This document shows, piece by piece, positions 1 through 15,200 of a stretch of 64,000 nt of DNA. The notes under the pieces are model-generated. The model searched no databases. It was given only the letters and a program-made list of their open reading frames with translations, and had not been told where the DNA came from. Every line of letters begins with the position of its first letter. Within the stretch, counting starts at the first letter, position 1. Both the position numbers and the translations under genes were made by a program. Source of the stretch: Mesodorylaimus sp. YZB2_4 (lineage: Eukaryota > Nematoda > Enoplea > Dorylaimida > Dorylaimidae); the NCBI GenBank assembly GCA_030248295.1, contig JASANH010001213.1, positions 930,001 through 994,000 on the forward strand, written 5' to 3'.

Positions 1-274
1 CACTTTGCCTTGCACACGAACAGCTCAACTATTGGACCAGTCTGGATCGGCCTGAATGACACGAACCAGGACTTCCTTTGGCTCTGGCGAGATGGTTCTA
101 ATTACAACTGGACTTCGTGGACACCGTCAGTGGAACCGAGGAAGGGATCAGGAACAGATTGTGTTCAAGCCCGACCACTGGTTTCTAGCGCTGATCTGGG
201 GTCGTGGAGTGCAACTACGTGCGGCACGTCTAATGTAGTTCTGTGTCAGCAGCGATTCACACCACGTCGGAATC
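1..274 (+). CDS. Exon F0: second half of a CTLD (window-truncated)
   Basis: Frame 1 from base 1, ending at a GTAAGA donor at 275 in phase 1. It holds VWIGLNDT, the DGSNYNWTSW block and a closing CQQR, which match the F exons of the later units. By alignment with exon F1 only about the first four bases of the exon are cut off by the window. It shows that at least one more unit lies upstream. Confidence 0.85.
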
Positions 275-3200
275 GTAAGACCACATTATTGCACTTGGTT
301 TACTTGTCTGTAGGTGGACTCTGAACTTTTAGCTTGCAAACCTGGTTTTTCATATTTGGATCAATGTACTCGATGTTTCATCCCACTTACGAACTATACC
401 AAGTTACCTCGAGATATGGCTGACGCAGTTTGCGATGCCTTTGGCCTCTCGCTTCCTAGCTTTGACAGCCTAAATGGCTGGATTGCATTCGTTGATTGGG
501 TGTAAGTAGTGCATAGAAACAAGCCTGTTTCTGTGTTTAGTTTCTGACTGCTCCTTCTCAGGGTTAACATTAACACAGCAGCCCATTGGAGAGACAATGA
601 CATCACTTGGCCAATCACTAGCTTTTGGACTGGTCTCAAATACGACGATATTACTATGACATGGCAGAACGACGACGGGCTGACATCATATTCCCCTGGC
701 GTAATTTCAGTTCCAGCTACATCCACTGCAGCTGGTTGCATCGTCAGTGATAAGGCACTGGGTTTCAATTGGTCCACTGTCGACTGTATGAGTCTGAGTG
801 CCAAAAATCTAATTTGCCAAGATGTGTCGAAGAGAAAGGTGTGCCCAGGGTCATTTCGACAAGCTACGCAGACTGTGTGTTATCTGCAGACGACTGCACC
901 AGCGAACACATACGACCAGGCTCTAAGCCAGTGCCAGGCCATTGGTGGTACGCTCCCTAGCTTCCATAACGAATCTGAGTGGGCCGACTTCCTAAAACAA
1001 AGGGAAATTGTTGAAGGGGTACAAGGCTATGCTATTGGAGAATCTGGAATCTGGCTTGGGCTCAAAGACCGTGTGGGCGATGGCACATGGATTTGGGAAG
1101 ACGGGACTAACTTTGATTGGAATTACTGGACCGTGGGTGTGGAACCAATGGGCGGAAATCCATGTGTTATAGCTGATCTCATGCAGGCAGATCTGGCGTG
1201 GAAGACAGAAAGTTGCACGCCAAATGTAAATTATGCGATGATTTGCCAGATGAGGTTGGTTATGCCACCAAATGGTAAACAACCTTAGTTAAGGACAGGG
1301 TCGCTCAAGATGACTTAAACTGCGCTTTCAGCTTGTCCTGATGGTTGGGCACAAATCTATGGACGCTGCTACAAGTTACTCACTCATATCCCGTTTGCAG
1401 TCGACAGCTTCCAAGGCGCCCTCGATTGCAGCGGGGTCGGAGGCATTTTGCCAAGCTATGATTCCATAGAAAATTACGACAGTTTCTTGCTTTGGAAGTA
1501 ATCTCATGCTAATCCGGTTTTTGGACGTCTTTTTCTTATGGTTACATTTTTAGAAAGAACCTAGCCCGAGGAAAAGGCATGAACACCACTGATTTCTTCA
1601 CTGGACTTACACAAATCTCAGTGAGCCCTCACGTGTACACGTGGCCTAATCAAATCCTCATGGGATGGAGTCCTGGACCGTGGGCTGCTGGCCAACCTGG
1701 AGCCGAAGCACAAACCTGTGTTGTCGCCTCAGCCTCGAGCAATTATTCATGGAGTACAGTGCCATGTACTCAGACTGTACCATTCCTGTTCTGTGAACTG
1801 GGCCAGACAAGTAAGTGAGTTTGATCTTTGGTATAAGCCCAAACATTAAAAGATTAGGAATAGCCGCCTGGGCCAGGTTTCACCAAGTTACAAGCAAAAC
1901 AAGTCAAACTTCACACGTTACAAGCTCACAAGTTACGAGTCCACAAGCGACTTGCGTTTCACCAAAATAAGTAATCCATTGACAGCTCCTAGAGTTACAA
2001 GACTTGTTACGGGAGCACTGACACGACTACGAGCAGTTCGGTTTCATAAACTCACAAGCTCTCAGAAAAAGTGGGCGGAGACTCGTAACTTGTGTTGAAT
2101 TTTCTGCGAGTCAGAACGAGATTCGTAGGACTTGTAGCCTTGCTGGTTTTCATCTATTTCCCCTATGTTTTTGCCATGGATCCCTTTCCTTTCGTCATTT
2201 GGCAGATAAATGATTATGGCAGGAGACCAGAATTTGTCTGCTCTTCAAAAGGGGCCCAACTTATCGAAGCACCTTGCCCCCTCTCCTTCCGAAAAATCAA
2301 TGCGCTGCGGCCTTCTGAATTTGGGCTCGTTTACAAGTTCTGTCTCCATCTTTTACAGGTCGCTCTCTACAGGTCCCCTTCGTTACAAGGGCCGGAAAAG
2401 TCGTGGTGAAACGCTCGTTCGTTAGGCTTGTACCTTATTGCCCGTAGTTCTCTATACTTGCAATGTCTTTTTACTTTATGGCCCACAGGCTCCTTGAAAC
2501 CAGGCATTTCTCACGCTTGCACTTCTAACTTGTGAGTTTGTTTGTGGTCAAACGCGGATACTTGTAAAATAGACGCTTGTGGCGCTTGTAACACTAGGAA
2601 GTGCCTCGGTGAAACTGGGCCCAGGTCTTTCCATTTATGCGTTGTTGCGCCCTAGTCAACATTTTGGCATTCATTTAATTTTAGCTGACAACTGCACCGC
2701 GGGATGGAAGCAATTGGACGATGCTTGTTACAAGGTACCCAACTCGTCCGTGGTCACAGGTGTCACGATGGAAGAAGCCCAACAGCTCTGCCAGGCTGAA
2801 GGCGGAGACTTGCCGAGCTTCCACACCGAGAAAGAATGGACTGGGTTTAATATGATGAGGTCAGAATCATTTCGTGCTTTGTACTTTTCTTTCTCCTGGA
2901 GTGCACGTTGCTGCATTTTGTGATGTGACGAACACTTAGCTTACTTTTCACTGCAGGCGTTTCTACGCGGCATCAACTAATGGGTCGACTATTCAAGCAA
3001 TTTGGCTCGGCCTGAATGACACCTCCCAAGATCTAACGTGGTTGTGGAGAGATGGGTCGAATTACAACTGGACGAATTGGGCGCTGCAGCAGCCAGCTGC
3101 GGGTGCCGGAATGGACTGCGTCGCTTCGCCTCCCTTAATAGCTGAGACCGATGATGCCAGGTGGTTAACAGCGACTTGTAATGAACAGAATGCAGTGTTG

Positions 3201-6200
3201 TGCCAACAGCGAATGACCACCTTATCAAATCGTAAGTACGGGAAGTTTATAAGCCCTATGAACCCAGCATCGACCGACCCACCGACCCGACCCGCCGACC
3301 CACCGACCCACCCCCGGGTCGGCCGGGTCGGTTAAATTTTGAATTCCCGCCAAATACTAGCCGCCTACTGCAGTCGAGGCCTGTGCTACTAGAAAATAGA
3401 TACTACATTGTATTTTTTGCGATGCAATTTAAAGATTGTTGGTTTTGATACATTTCGTTTCTCAAAGAAATGCAATGCGATTTTCAGCATATTTCGATTG
3501 ATTATGGTAAAGGGTGAAGCGCCCAAATCCGGAACATCTATGGCCCAAGTCTTCTCAGTGTCTCAAAATTAGGAAGAGAGCGATGTATTTTGAATTTTGT
3601 TTGACTTTTCAGAATCATTTCAGAATTTCAGAAAAAAATGAGAATCACATAACCAGGACCAACCTTTCGTATATGGCCATCTTTTTTCCATAAACGCGTA
3701 TGCTCGCCTGATACGCCAGGCGAAAAGCCTCGTTAAAAATAGCAAGGTATCGGATCAGATGTGCAATCTAGGTGTTCTGGCTTAGGAACCGTTTCGGATT
3801 AGGTCACTTTACCCTATCATCGCCCATCTATGCGATAAGAAAAAATTTTTGTCGAAATCTGGCTTGATTGTACAGTCGAGTCCGCTTAGTATCACCAGCT
3901 CCGGACGGAAAGAAAATGTGACAATATCCGGACTGTGACTTAAACCGAAGTACACACTAAAATGGCAAAAACTTCACTTTTCTGAGTTTTATCACCCTTT
4001 TGTGACCATTTTCGTATATTCCCAACCTTATGAAAGACGCAACGCTTTTCAGACAGTTTCTGTAATCAAAGGAAGTTAAACTTATGAGGATCATCGAATG
4101 AAAGCTGAAGCATAAGGTTCCCCCCCCCCGCCCCTTAATATACGCGTTTTCTTGCTAAAAATCATAGTTTAGGACGATTTTGCACTTTTTCTAGACTGCC
4201 AAGACTATAAATGTGACTTTTTTAATACTTATTTCTCTTGGCCCCGAAATTTATGTGACAACGCGCGGAATGGGTCGAATTCAGTGTGATAATAAGCGAA
4301 CTCAAAATACATACAAAGTATAGGGCGAAATTTCGGGACTTTGAAAACCTGTGATAATAACCGAAGTGTGACATTATCTGGTGTGACTATAAGTGGACCC
4401 GACTGTATAGATTTTAAAAGGAGCAAAATCATGCACTTTGGGTCGGGTCGGGTCGAAAGTGTTAGGCCTGGGTCGGCCGATGCTGGCATGAAGCAACATC
4501 AAACAGAAAGCGAGCGGGGACAATGAAAAGCATGAACCCCGGGAATCGAACCTACACTGCTGAGGTAGTACGGTATGGTTAACATGCTGGCCAAAAATCC
4601 CAATCGTGCAGGTTCAATTCCCACTCGGTGCTTATTTTTGGGTGTCTTTCTGTTTCTCTAAAAGAAAGAGATCTAACAATAAAAAATTGGGTCAAGCAAA
4701 ATGCAGGCAATGTGCCATAGATGGAGTTAAAGCGGCTGACGATGAAAGTGCCCAGTAGCAGACTATAGAGATGTCCAGCAGTCCCCTAAACCAGAACGCG
4801 TAGGTGCAGATACTGTAAAGATACCCTCGGCTCTGCACACGCGTCCTACAGTAGTGAAACATGGTTTTGGTACATCGTTATTAGCCGCTCGTTTCACACC
4901 TTTCCAGCATGCAAACCTGGTTTCGCCTATCTGGAAGAATGCTCTCGCTGTTTTATTCCTCTGAGCAACTACACGAATCTCTCTTATGACATGGCTGATA
5001 CAATTTGCGATGCGTTTGGATTATCGTTACCAAGTTTTGATAGCAGCAGTGGCTGGACTGATTTTGTTGCCTGGATGTAAGTTAGGATGGGTTGTAGCCT
5101 ACTATTGACCGCTCTGTGTCATTTCGATTTAAGAAATAATACCAACAGTGCCATTCGCTGGTCTCCGGACGACATAGCCTGGCCGATCGGTGATTTTTGG
5201 ATAGGATTACGATACGACATTTTAATCGGCAGCTGGAAATTCAGTGATACAGCCACAGTTTATGCAGGAAACGTTGCCGCAATTCCTACCTTCTCAGGTG
5301 GAACCGCCTGTGTCATCAGCCAAGCATCATCTGGCCACAAATGGACCAACGTCGACTGCCTAGCCCAGAAGGCATCGAGTCTAGTTTGCCAAGATGTGCC
5401 GAAACAGAAAGTTTGCCCTGGCTCCTTCAGACAGGCTACAGAAACTGTGTGTTACCTTCAATCTGGCCAATCAGCAGCCACTTATGACCAGGCCCAGAGT
5501 CAATGTCAAGCAATCGGAGGAGCATTGCCCAGCTTCCACAACAAGTCTGAATGGAGTGATTTCCTGAAACAGAAGGCTGTTGTTGAGGCCATTCAAGGAT
5601 ATGCCATGAGGGAGCCAGGCCTATGGATTGGACTGAAGGACAATCAGGGTGATGGGACCTGGGTGTGGGAAGACGGGACCAACTTCGATTGGAACTACTG
5701 GGCCATTGGCGTTGAGCCGAACATTGGAAACCCTTGCGTTGTGGCTGATTTCACGCAGCCTGAGTTTGCATGGAAGTCAGAAACCTGCAGTCCGTCTGTT
5801 GGCTACGCAGTAATTTGCCAGCTGCGGTTGGTCAAGCCACCGAACAGTGAGTCTTTGTGAGTACAGTATATGTTGCTTAGATGAGAACATCGCTGCTTTA
5901 TTGTAGCATGTCCACCGGGCTGGGCGCAAATCAACGGCCATTGCTACAGGCTTTTGAACCAGATAAAGCACTTGGTCGATAGCCAGCAGGGCATTATGGA
6001 TTGCAGCGGTGTTGGCGGAGTGCTGCCGAGTTACGACTCCTTGGCGCACTATCAAAATTTCTTGCTTTGGAAGTAAGCTGACGATATATCATCGTCAAGA
6101 AATTGCATCTAGACGGTGGTTTTTCCTTTAGGACGAACTTAGCCCGTGGGAAGGACATGAACGCAACAGATTTCATCACTGGCATTGTGCAGGTGTCTGC

Positions 6201-9200
6201 TAGCCCTTTCGTTTACCAGTACCCGAACCAGACTTTGATGAACTGGTCGCCCATGCCTTGGGCAGCTGGCCAACCTGGTCCCAATTCTCAGACATGCGTT
6301 GTTGCTTTGTCGTCTAACAATTATTCATGGAGTGCAGTCCCGTGCAAACAGATGGTCGCATCGTTGTTTTGCGAATTAGGGACACCAGGTAAGATCAGTG
6401 CTGTATTGCGGGTGCCGTTGACCTAAATACAGTGCTCACGGTGTTTGCAGAAAACAACTGCACCACCGGCTGGAAGCAAATCGGAGACAGCTGCTACAAA
6501 TCTCCCAACGCCACTTTGGTTACAAGTGCGAACAACACTGTGAGTGCAAGCGAGGCGGAGGAGATGTGCCAAGCGGAAGGCGGAAGTCTGCCCAGTTTTC
6601 ATTCATTGCAAGAATGGATAGACTTCAACACCATCAGGTATGTGCCTAAGCTATGTAGTACAGTTCTATATCTCTAAATCCCTCTCATAGACGCTCCTAC
6701 GCCCTCGAAACGAACGGATCGAGCATCGGAACAGTCTGGATCGGTCTCCATGATTCCACCCGGAATTTGGTCTGGGAATGGGCTGACGGCTCGAACTACA
6801 ACTGGACATATTGGAAAGCCAATCAAGAGCCAACATTGGGACTTGGAATGGACTGCGTGGTGTCACAGCCATTGACTTCAGATCCTGATAGTGGACCATG
6901 GGCGAGAGCAACTTGCGATTCCAAAAATGGAGTGGTGTGCCAACAGAGGATGACTGGGCTAAGGAATCGTAAGTCGACTTGTGGTTTATCTTACTTTTGG
7001 CCTAACGAAAGCATAGCGATAGAAAAGAAAGAAGAGCTCGCATGAAGGATACGAAATAGATTTTCGACTTACTGTTAAGCAGTTACAGGTTACACTTGTT
7101 AGATTTGTCAAAACAGTCCCATGAGGTCGCCCAGGTATGGCCTAGTAAAAACCTTGCAGGTATTTCTTTGCTTCAGCGTGCAAGCCTGGATTTGCCTATT
7201 TGGAGAAATGCGGTCGCTGTTTTATTCCTTTGGCCAATTACACAAACTTGCCCCGTGATATGGCTCAGGCAGTTTGTGACTCTCTTGGATTAACGCTGCC
7301 AAGCTTCGACAGTGCAGCTGGATGGAGAGCATTTGTTGATTGGATGTAAGCGAACGCGTACGCTTCCTTAGCCACCCTAGGGCTCCTGAATCTCCTTTTG
7401 GGCAGGATTGCATTATCAGCAATTCTGGGCGGTCGGGAAATCCATATTTTTACTTAGTAGAGAGGCATCGGAGCGGTCGGTTTACTGTTTCAGCCGTCTT
7501 TCCACTTTGCCTTGAAGGTATTCTTGCTAGGAGTTTTTGTCCCACTATACACGTATACACTATGCACTATACACGTAACAGTCCCTCCTTATATTGTAGA
7601 ACCAACGCCAATACCGCTGCCCACTGGTCAAACGCCGACTTGGCGTGGCCAATTTCCAGTTTTTGGGTTGGTCTGAAATACTCTTCCTTTTCTGCCGCTT
7701 GGCAATACGACGACGACCAGACACGATACGACCCGACCTTGTTTTCCTTTTTATCGTCCATTGGAACCGATTGCATCCTAACCAGTGGTGCACCCGCTTT
7801 CAACTGGACCAGTGCAAACTGTCTGAAAACCACTGCTAAAAATCTAATTTGCCAGGACGTTCCTAAGGCGGACATGTGTCCGAACTCATTCCGACAAGCG
7901 TCCCCCAACATGTGCTACCTGCAGACGACCCCGTCTTCTTCCTCTTATGACCAAGCCCTTAGTCAATGCAGGAACATCGGGGGAACTTTGCCCAGTTTCC
8001 ACAATCTGTCTGAATGGAACGATTTCCTGAATCAGAAAGCTACCGTAGAAGCTATCCAAGGGTATCCCCTAGTTGAGAAAGGAATTTGGATCGGTCTGAA
8101 GGATAGCGTAGGTGATGGCACTTGGGTGTGGGAAGACGGATCCAACTTTCATTGGAATTACTGGACCGTGGGTATTGAACCGACCATCGGAAAAGCTTGC
8201 GTCATAGCTGACACGACGCAAGCTGATTTGGCTTGGAAGACAGAGAGCTGCACAGGGGCAGTCAGCTACGCTATGATTTGTCAGTTGAGGCTAGTTCCTC
8301 AGCGAAACAGTAAGTGCATGGTTTCTGACATTTTGTGAGTAGGTTTCCAAAACTTTGTTTCAGTTTGCCCTAACGGATGGGCGCAGATCAACAGCCGTTG
8401 CTACAAGTTACTGAACCAAGTGGCACTTCCTGTGGACAGTAATCGGGGCACGACTAATTGCAGTGCTGTCGGTGGAATATTGCCAACTTTTAGCTCATTG
8501 GAGAACTATCAAAATTTCTTGTTATGGAAGTAGGCAGAGTTTCATGGATTTTTCCAGAGGTAGTAAGCAAGCACCGATGCTTCAGGGAAAATCTCGCTCG
8601 TGGCAAGAACATGGTCACAACTGACTTCTTCACTGGTCTATCCCAAATCTCGGTCAGTCCACACATGTACGAGTGGTCTGATCAGACCATCTTGGATTGG
8701 ACTCCAGCGCCGTGGGCAGCTGGCCAGCCCGGACCTGATCCCAGAACGTGCATCGTAGCTTTCGCAGCGACAAATTACACGTGGAATACAGCGGCATGCA
8801 CGCAAACAGTGGGCTCCTTGTTTTGCGAGCTTGGAACAAAGAGTAAAAGAGGCGTGTATTTGTCGGGAAGCCTGCTGTATGCACTATTTGTTCCAGAGGA
8901 CAATTGCACGATGGGGTGGAAACAGATAAGCGACAGTTGCTATAAGGTGCCAGCTTCCGCTTTGGTTGGAAATAGCACGACATTGACTGGAGCTGAAGCG
9001 AGCGACCTGTGCCGAGAAGAAGGCGGAGACGTGCCAAGCTTCCACTCGATGAAGGAATGGGAGGACTTCAATATTATCAGGTAAGGATGCAGTTGTTCGA
9101 TCTCACGGGCAGCTACTGCTCTTGAGGCATTATCAAGCACTAGACTGATAATGAGTGTCGGCCATCAGCTCACGAGAGCACATTTATTGCTATTCAGGCG

Positions 9201-12200
9201 GTATTACTCACTTGATACCAATGGATCGACCACAAGGACAGTTTGGATTGGTTTGAATAACACATTGGAAGACGCGTTGTGGCAGTGGGCTGATGGATCC
9301 AACTACAATTGGACATATTGGAAGTCGAAACAGGAACCCACCATGGGAACACTGTTGCATTGTGCCACATCACAGGCGCTGGTTACAGAGGCTGATGATG
9401 GACCGTGGAGCACGAGCAACTGCGACACAAAGCATGCTGTTATATGCCAACAGCGGATGGGTTCACTGAGCAATCGTAAGTTAGCATAGACCGTATAGAA
9501 ACACTGATCGGAGCAATTCTAAGACCGTCGCTCGCTGACTGCAGGATAATTTACTGTACGCGCGGGGATATTATGGGTAATTTATAAAATCGCACGCCAG
9601 CATGGTGACCGCATTACGCGTGCAAGCAAGGCATCAATGCCAGCTGTCTGCAAATGTAGGGAGATCATGCCAAGTCATGGTTTGCTGTACACGCCACATC
9701 AGCAGATATGCATTCCAGAGGCTGGAACTGCTGGTCAGAAGAATGGTAGTTCTGTCCCATGTTGTGAGTGTACTCTATCTTTCTCTCTTGATTGGGCCTC
9801 GAGCTCTTGGCATGTCAACCAGTTGATGTTTTGGTCTCCGACTTCTTTGGAGTCTAAGGTTTTTGGTTTTCAGTTACAGTATTTTGTCGCTGTTTTGCCT
9901 AATCTGATTCGGGGAAACACCATCGTGGGATGATGGTGAAATGCTACATGAGCTGTAAGATGCTTGGGCTCTTGGTATCCTGAGCACAGCTGGATTTGTT
10001 GATGTCTCTCAAATCGAAGACTGCTGCTCTTAGTAATCAGGATCTTTTGAGGAAATGACGTTACAGTCCGCTCATAGTCAGTAGAGCCAATAAATCTACT
10101 ATTCATGCTGCAATCACCTTCAAGGAGCACATTTCCTTTTTTTCTTCAGCTTGCAAACCCGGCTTTGCGTATTTGGATGAGTGCTCAAGGTGTTTCACAC
10201 ATTTAACCAACTTCACATCACTTTCGCGCGACGTAGCCGACGCAGTTTGCGATACGTACGGGCTATCTCTTCCGAGCTTTGACAGCGCGAACGGTTGGAC
10301 TGCATTCAAGAACTGGGTGTAAGCTCATACTAGTCAAGTCAGATCAAGTCATTGGGCCTTAAATTTTTTTAACATGCAGGAACAACTCGAACGTTGCTGT
10401 CCACTGGAAACTGAATGATGCCGCATGGCCTGTCAGCGATTTCTGGATTGGGGTGAAACGCGACAGCAACCTGTTCTTACCTTGGACATATGACGATACC
10501 ATGACTGTGTTCGACTCCGTCACATTCCCCCTGTCCACCATTTCCACTGGTACCGACTGCGTGATCAGTAGGCAGTCTACTGTCTTCTCTTGGGAGGGCG
10601 AAGCGTGCCGATCGACGGCGAACAATCTGATCTGCCAAGATGTGCCAAAAGAGAAGACTTGTCCTGGATCCTACAGGCAAGCGGCTTTGACAACATGCTA
10701 CCTGCAAAGAGCTCCTTCCGGCTCATACGCTCAGGCCCTGAGCCAGTGCCACGCAGCCGGTGGAACTCTGCCCAGTTTTCACAACCAGTCGGAATGGAAC
10801 GACTTCTTAACTCAAAAAGAAATTGTGGAAGTACTGCAAGGCTATGCGCTCTCTGAACCTGGATTATGGATAGGGCTGAGGGATGGTATTGGAGACGGTA
10901 CTTGGATATGGGAAGACAGGACCAGTTTTATCTGGAGCCATTGGACATCGGGACAACCTATCATCGGGCACAGATGTGTTGTGGCAGATGTCACGCAACC
11001 TGATCTGGCTTGGAGAACTGAAGCATGCAATACGACAGTGAACTACAATGTGATTTGCCAACTGAGGTTGGCCACTCCTCCAACTGGTAAGGCATATCTT
11101 TCTGGGCAAACTCATGCAGTGCGCCCAAGACAGTAATGCTTTCAGTGAACAACTGCACGAGTGGCTGGGAGCAGGTTGGCGACAGCTGCTACAAAGTGCC
11201 AAATGCATCACTCAGCAAAAATGATACCTACACGATGGACGAAGCCAAGGCATTATGCAGAGCTGAGGGAGGGGATGTACCTAGCTTCCATTCCTTGAAA
11301 GAATGGATGGACTACAACATGATGAGGTAACTACTTGAAAAAACAGTGAGAATCACTTGATATGTGTCACTGGTTCAACCTGTGTGGAGTGGGAAAACAT
11401 GTCTGTATTCCAGCGAACTTTTTAAAATAAGACCGTTGGGGTATTTTTTCAAAGCTCGTCTATGAGGGGCCCAAAGCTTGGATAAGCAAGTATCTAGATA
11501 AATAGGGACCGTATCTGTTGAGAGATTAAAAACAGCTCGTCTGCCTTTTACCCCCATTGGAGTGCCCCGAGACCGGCTTGGGCGACTGCAAAAGTAGCTT
11601 TAGGTTTAGCGCATAATCGAGCATTGATGGTATGTGCAGTATACCCACTCTTTATGCCCATACCTTTGCTCAGTGATGCGTGGTCCAACACGAACATGCC
11701 TTTTCCAGGTGGTATTATGCCCTGGACACTAACGGATCTTCAACGAAAACTATTTGGATTGGCCTCAGTAATAACGACACCTCTGATAACATGCTGTGGC
11801 AATGGGCGGATGGTTCCAATTACAACTGGACCTATTGGAGACCCAGGCAGGAGCCTGCCGTTGGTGCCTGTGTGCAATCCGACCCCCTTGCACTAGAAAG
11901 CGACGATGGCAAATGGAGTGCGACAACATGCGAAACAAAGAACGCAGTTCTATGCCAACAAAGACTGACTGATATGGGAAACCGTAAGTTAGAATCCTTG
12001 ATTTGAGAATTTTGCAGTGACAAAAGCCTACTTTTCAGCATGCAAACCAGGTTTTGCCTTCTTGGAACAATGTGGCAGATGTTTTATTCCTTTCTCCAAT
12101 TACACTCTTCTCCCGCGCGACATAGCTGATGCAGTGTGTGACGCTCATGGGTTATCGCTGCCCAGTTTCGAGACTCAAAGTGGATGGAAAGCATTCGTCG

Positions 12201-15200
12201 GCTGGGTGTAAGCTGAATTTTCTGACTTACCACATCAAATACAAGAAAGGAATGTTTAGGAACAACACAAATATAGCGAAGCAATGGTCCTATAGCGACC
12301 AAGCTTGGCCAATAAAAAATTTCTGGATTGGGGTCAGAAGTGCAAGCAACACGACCAACGCCTGGAAATATGACGACAGTTTGACAATCTACGGATCGAC
12401 ATCATTTGCACTTCCATTGGCAGTCACTGGCGAAGACTGCGTGATCAGTGGAGAGCCAGTCAACTTTACGTGGGCCAGCATCGACTGCACTCAGAATGCT
12501 ACGAGCCTCATCTGCCAGGACGTGCCAAGGACAAAGACATGTCCTGGCTCCTTCCGTCAAGCCACCTCGACCACGTGTTATCTCCCTACAGCACCAGCAA
12601 GTTCCTACGCACAAGCTCTGAGTCAATGCCAGGCAGTCGGAGCAAGCCTGCCCAGCATTCACAACTCGTCTGAATGGGCTGACTTCCTGAAGCAAAAGCG
12701 AATCGAGGAAGTCCTTCAAGGGCATCCATTCACGGAACCAGGAATATGGCTCGGACTAAAAGATGGCGTTGGGGATGGAAGGTGGATGTGGGAGGACAGG
12801 AGCAGTTTCGACTGGAGTCATTGGAGCTCAGGAGAACCAACTATTGGCCTTACGTGTGTGGTGGCCGACTTAAGCACGTCTGATCTGACCTGGAGGACGG
12901 CGGACTGCAATACAACTGTTACCTATGCTGTGATTTGCCAGTTGAGATTGGTTCCACCGCCGAGTGGTAAGTGAGATTCATTGATTTCGAACTGCCCGTT
13001 GTTGATAACTGATTGCTTTCAGTGGACAACTGCACTGACGGATGGAAACAGATTGGCGACAGCTGCTACAAGGTGCCCAATGCCACTCTAGGCTCGAACG
13101 GCACCAACAGCACACTCACCAGGGAGGAAGCCGAAGAACAGTGCCAGGCCGAGGGTGGGCAACTTCCTAGTTTTCATTCTCTCAAAGAGTGGTCGGATTT
13201 TAATATGATGAGGTACAGTACGGATGACCACCAATTGGCGCCGTCTGTTCATACTTTTCTTACAGACGATTTTATACCCCTGACACCAGCGGCTCGTCCA
13301 CAAAGTCGGTTTGGATTGGTCTGAACGACACTTCGCACAGCCTGAATTGGCAATGGCAGGACGGCTCAAACTACAATTGGACCTATTGGAAACCCCAGCA
13401 GGAACCCGCGATAGGAATGGGCATGGACTGCGTAGTGTCCAAAGCCCTAGTGACGGACACTGACAGCGGACTATGGGCGACAACTGTGTGCCATGAGAAA
13501 CATGCAGTTTTGTGCCAACAGCGGATGAACAAGTTGTCGAATCGTGAGTTTGCCTTTTCCTTTTTCGGTTCTGATTAGCTTGCACCAAAAGCCTTTCGAC
13601 CTTAGCCTGCAAGCCTGAGTTTGCCTACTTGGAACAATGCAATCGATGTTTCATCATTTTATCTAACTATACCAACTTAACACGAGACGTGTCTGATGCA
13701 ATTTGCGATGCATTCGGCTTGTCATTGCCGAGTTTTAGCACGTCAGCCGGAAAGACGGCATTCCTGGACTGGGTGTAAGTTGGGTTTTCTATCTACCATA
13801 CAATTCTTTGCTCTTAAAATCAAATTACAGGAAAAATGCAAACACCGCAAAAGTGTGGTCGCCTAAGGATGCGGCCTGGCCCGTCCAAAACTTTTGGATC
13901 AGCTTGAAAAGTATCAATAACTCAACCACCAGCTGGGAATATGATGACAGTGCTACGATCTACGATGGCAGCATATTCCCTCTCCCACTTGCGGTGACTG
14001 GTTCGGACTGCGTGCTCAGTGATCTGGCTGGAATATGGCGAGCCAGTGACTGCCATCAAAGTGCTCCGAACCTGATCTGCCAGGATGTGCCAAGAATGAA
14101 ATCTTGTCCTGGTTCCTTCCGTCAGGCCACCCCGACCACATGTTACCTTCCGACCTTGACCCCAACCAGTTCTTATGATGATGCACTCAGTCAGTGTCAA
14201 AAAGCTGGTGGAACTTTGCCCAGCATGCATAACTCATCAGAATGGGCTGATTTCCTGAGACAAAAAGACATTGCGGAGGCGCTAGAAGGGCGTGCATTTA
14301 CAGAAGCGGGAATTTGGATCGGGCTGAAAGATCGTATCGGGGACGGAACATGGATCTGGGAAGATAGAACCAACTTTGACTGGAGCAAATGGTCCCCTGG
14401 TGAACCAACAATTGGAGACAAGTGCGTTGTGTCAGATCTGAGGAAAACGGATTTTGGATGGCGAACTGAAAGGTGTAATGCGACAGTCAGTTATCGAGTC
14501 ATTTGCCAGTTGAGATTGGTCACACCACCCAATGGTATGGATTCATTTTACAGATCCCTTATCTGTTCATGGAACTACCTTGGCATTCTTTTTAGTGGAC
14601 AACTGCACGGCTGGGTGGAAGCAGATTGGTCAAGACTGTTACAAAGTTCCGAATGCAATGCTGACAAATGGCACAAATCGAACAGTTGGAATGGACCAGG
14701 CTGCAGAATTATGCCAAGCCGAAGGCGGTCAAGTTCCCAGTTTTCATTCTTTGAAAGAATGGATGGATTTCAATTTGATGAGGTACATTCTAGTCCTGAT
14801 CTAATTGTAAGCCAATTGCAAAAGGCTGCTTTCCGAATCGGAGAGCTACATAGGATGTCTTTTAGTGCGCACTACTCGTATATGTAGTTGCCAAAATCTC
14901 AAGACGAGGCATACAGTATAGAACTTATTTTGTACTCGTAGTACCTCCATAGAAGGCGGATTTTGCAAAATATAGGCACTATATTATCTCACCTCATACA
15001 TCAGCAGGCACGGTAGTGCCGGCTTGGACCAGCCAACCAGGCGCCTAATGCTACAGGACGATTTTCGCCGGCTTAATGCGAGAACGGTTAGATGGAAATT
15101 TTTGATTTTTTGCACACATGGCAGAATCGGCCGAATCTACAATCGTGCCAATTTTTATCAAAATCCATCCGGCCGTTGTCGAGTTCCAGAATACGCGATT

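Noticed and set aside
4537..4634. A working tRNA gene
   Set aside because: Only the B box is good and the acceptor stem pairs only partly.
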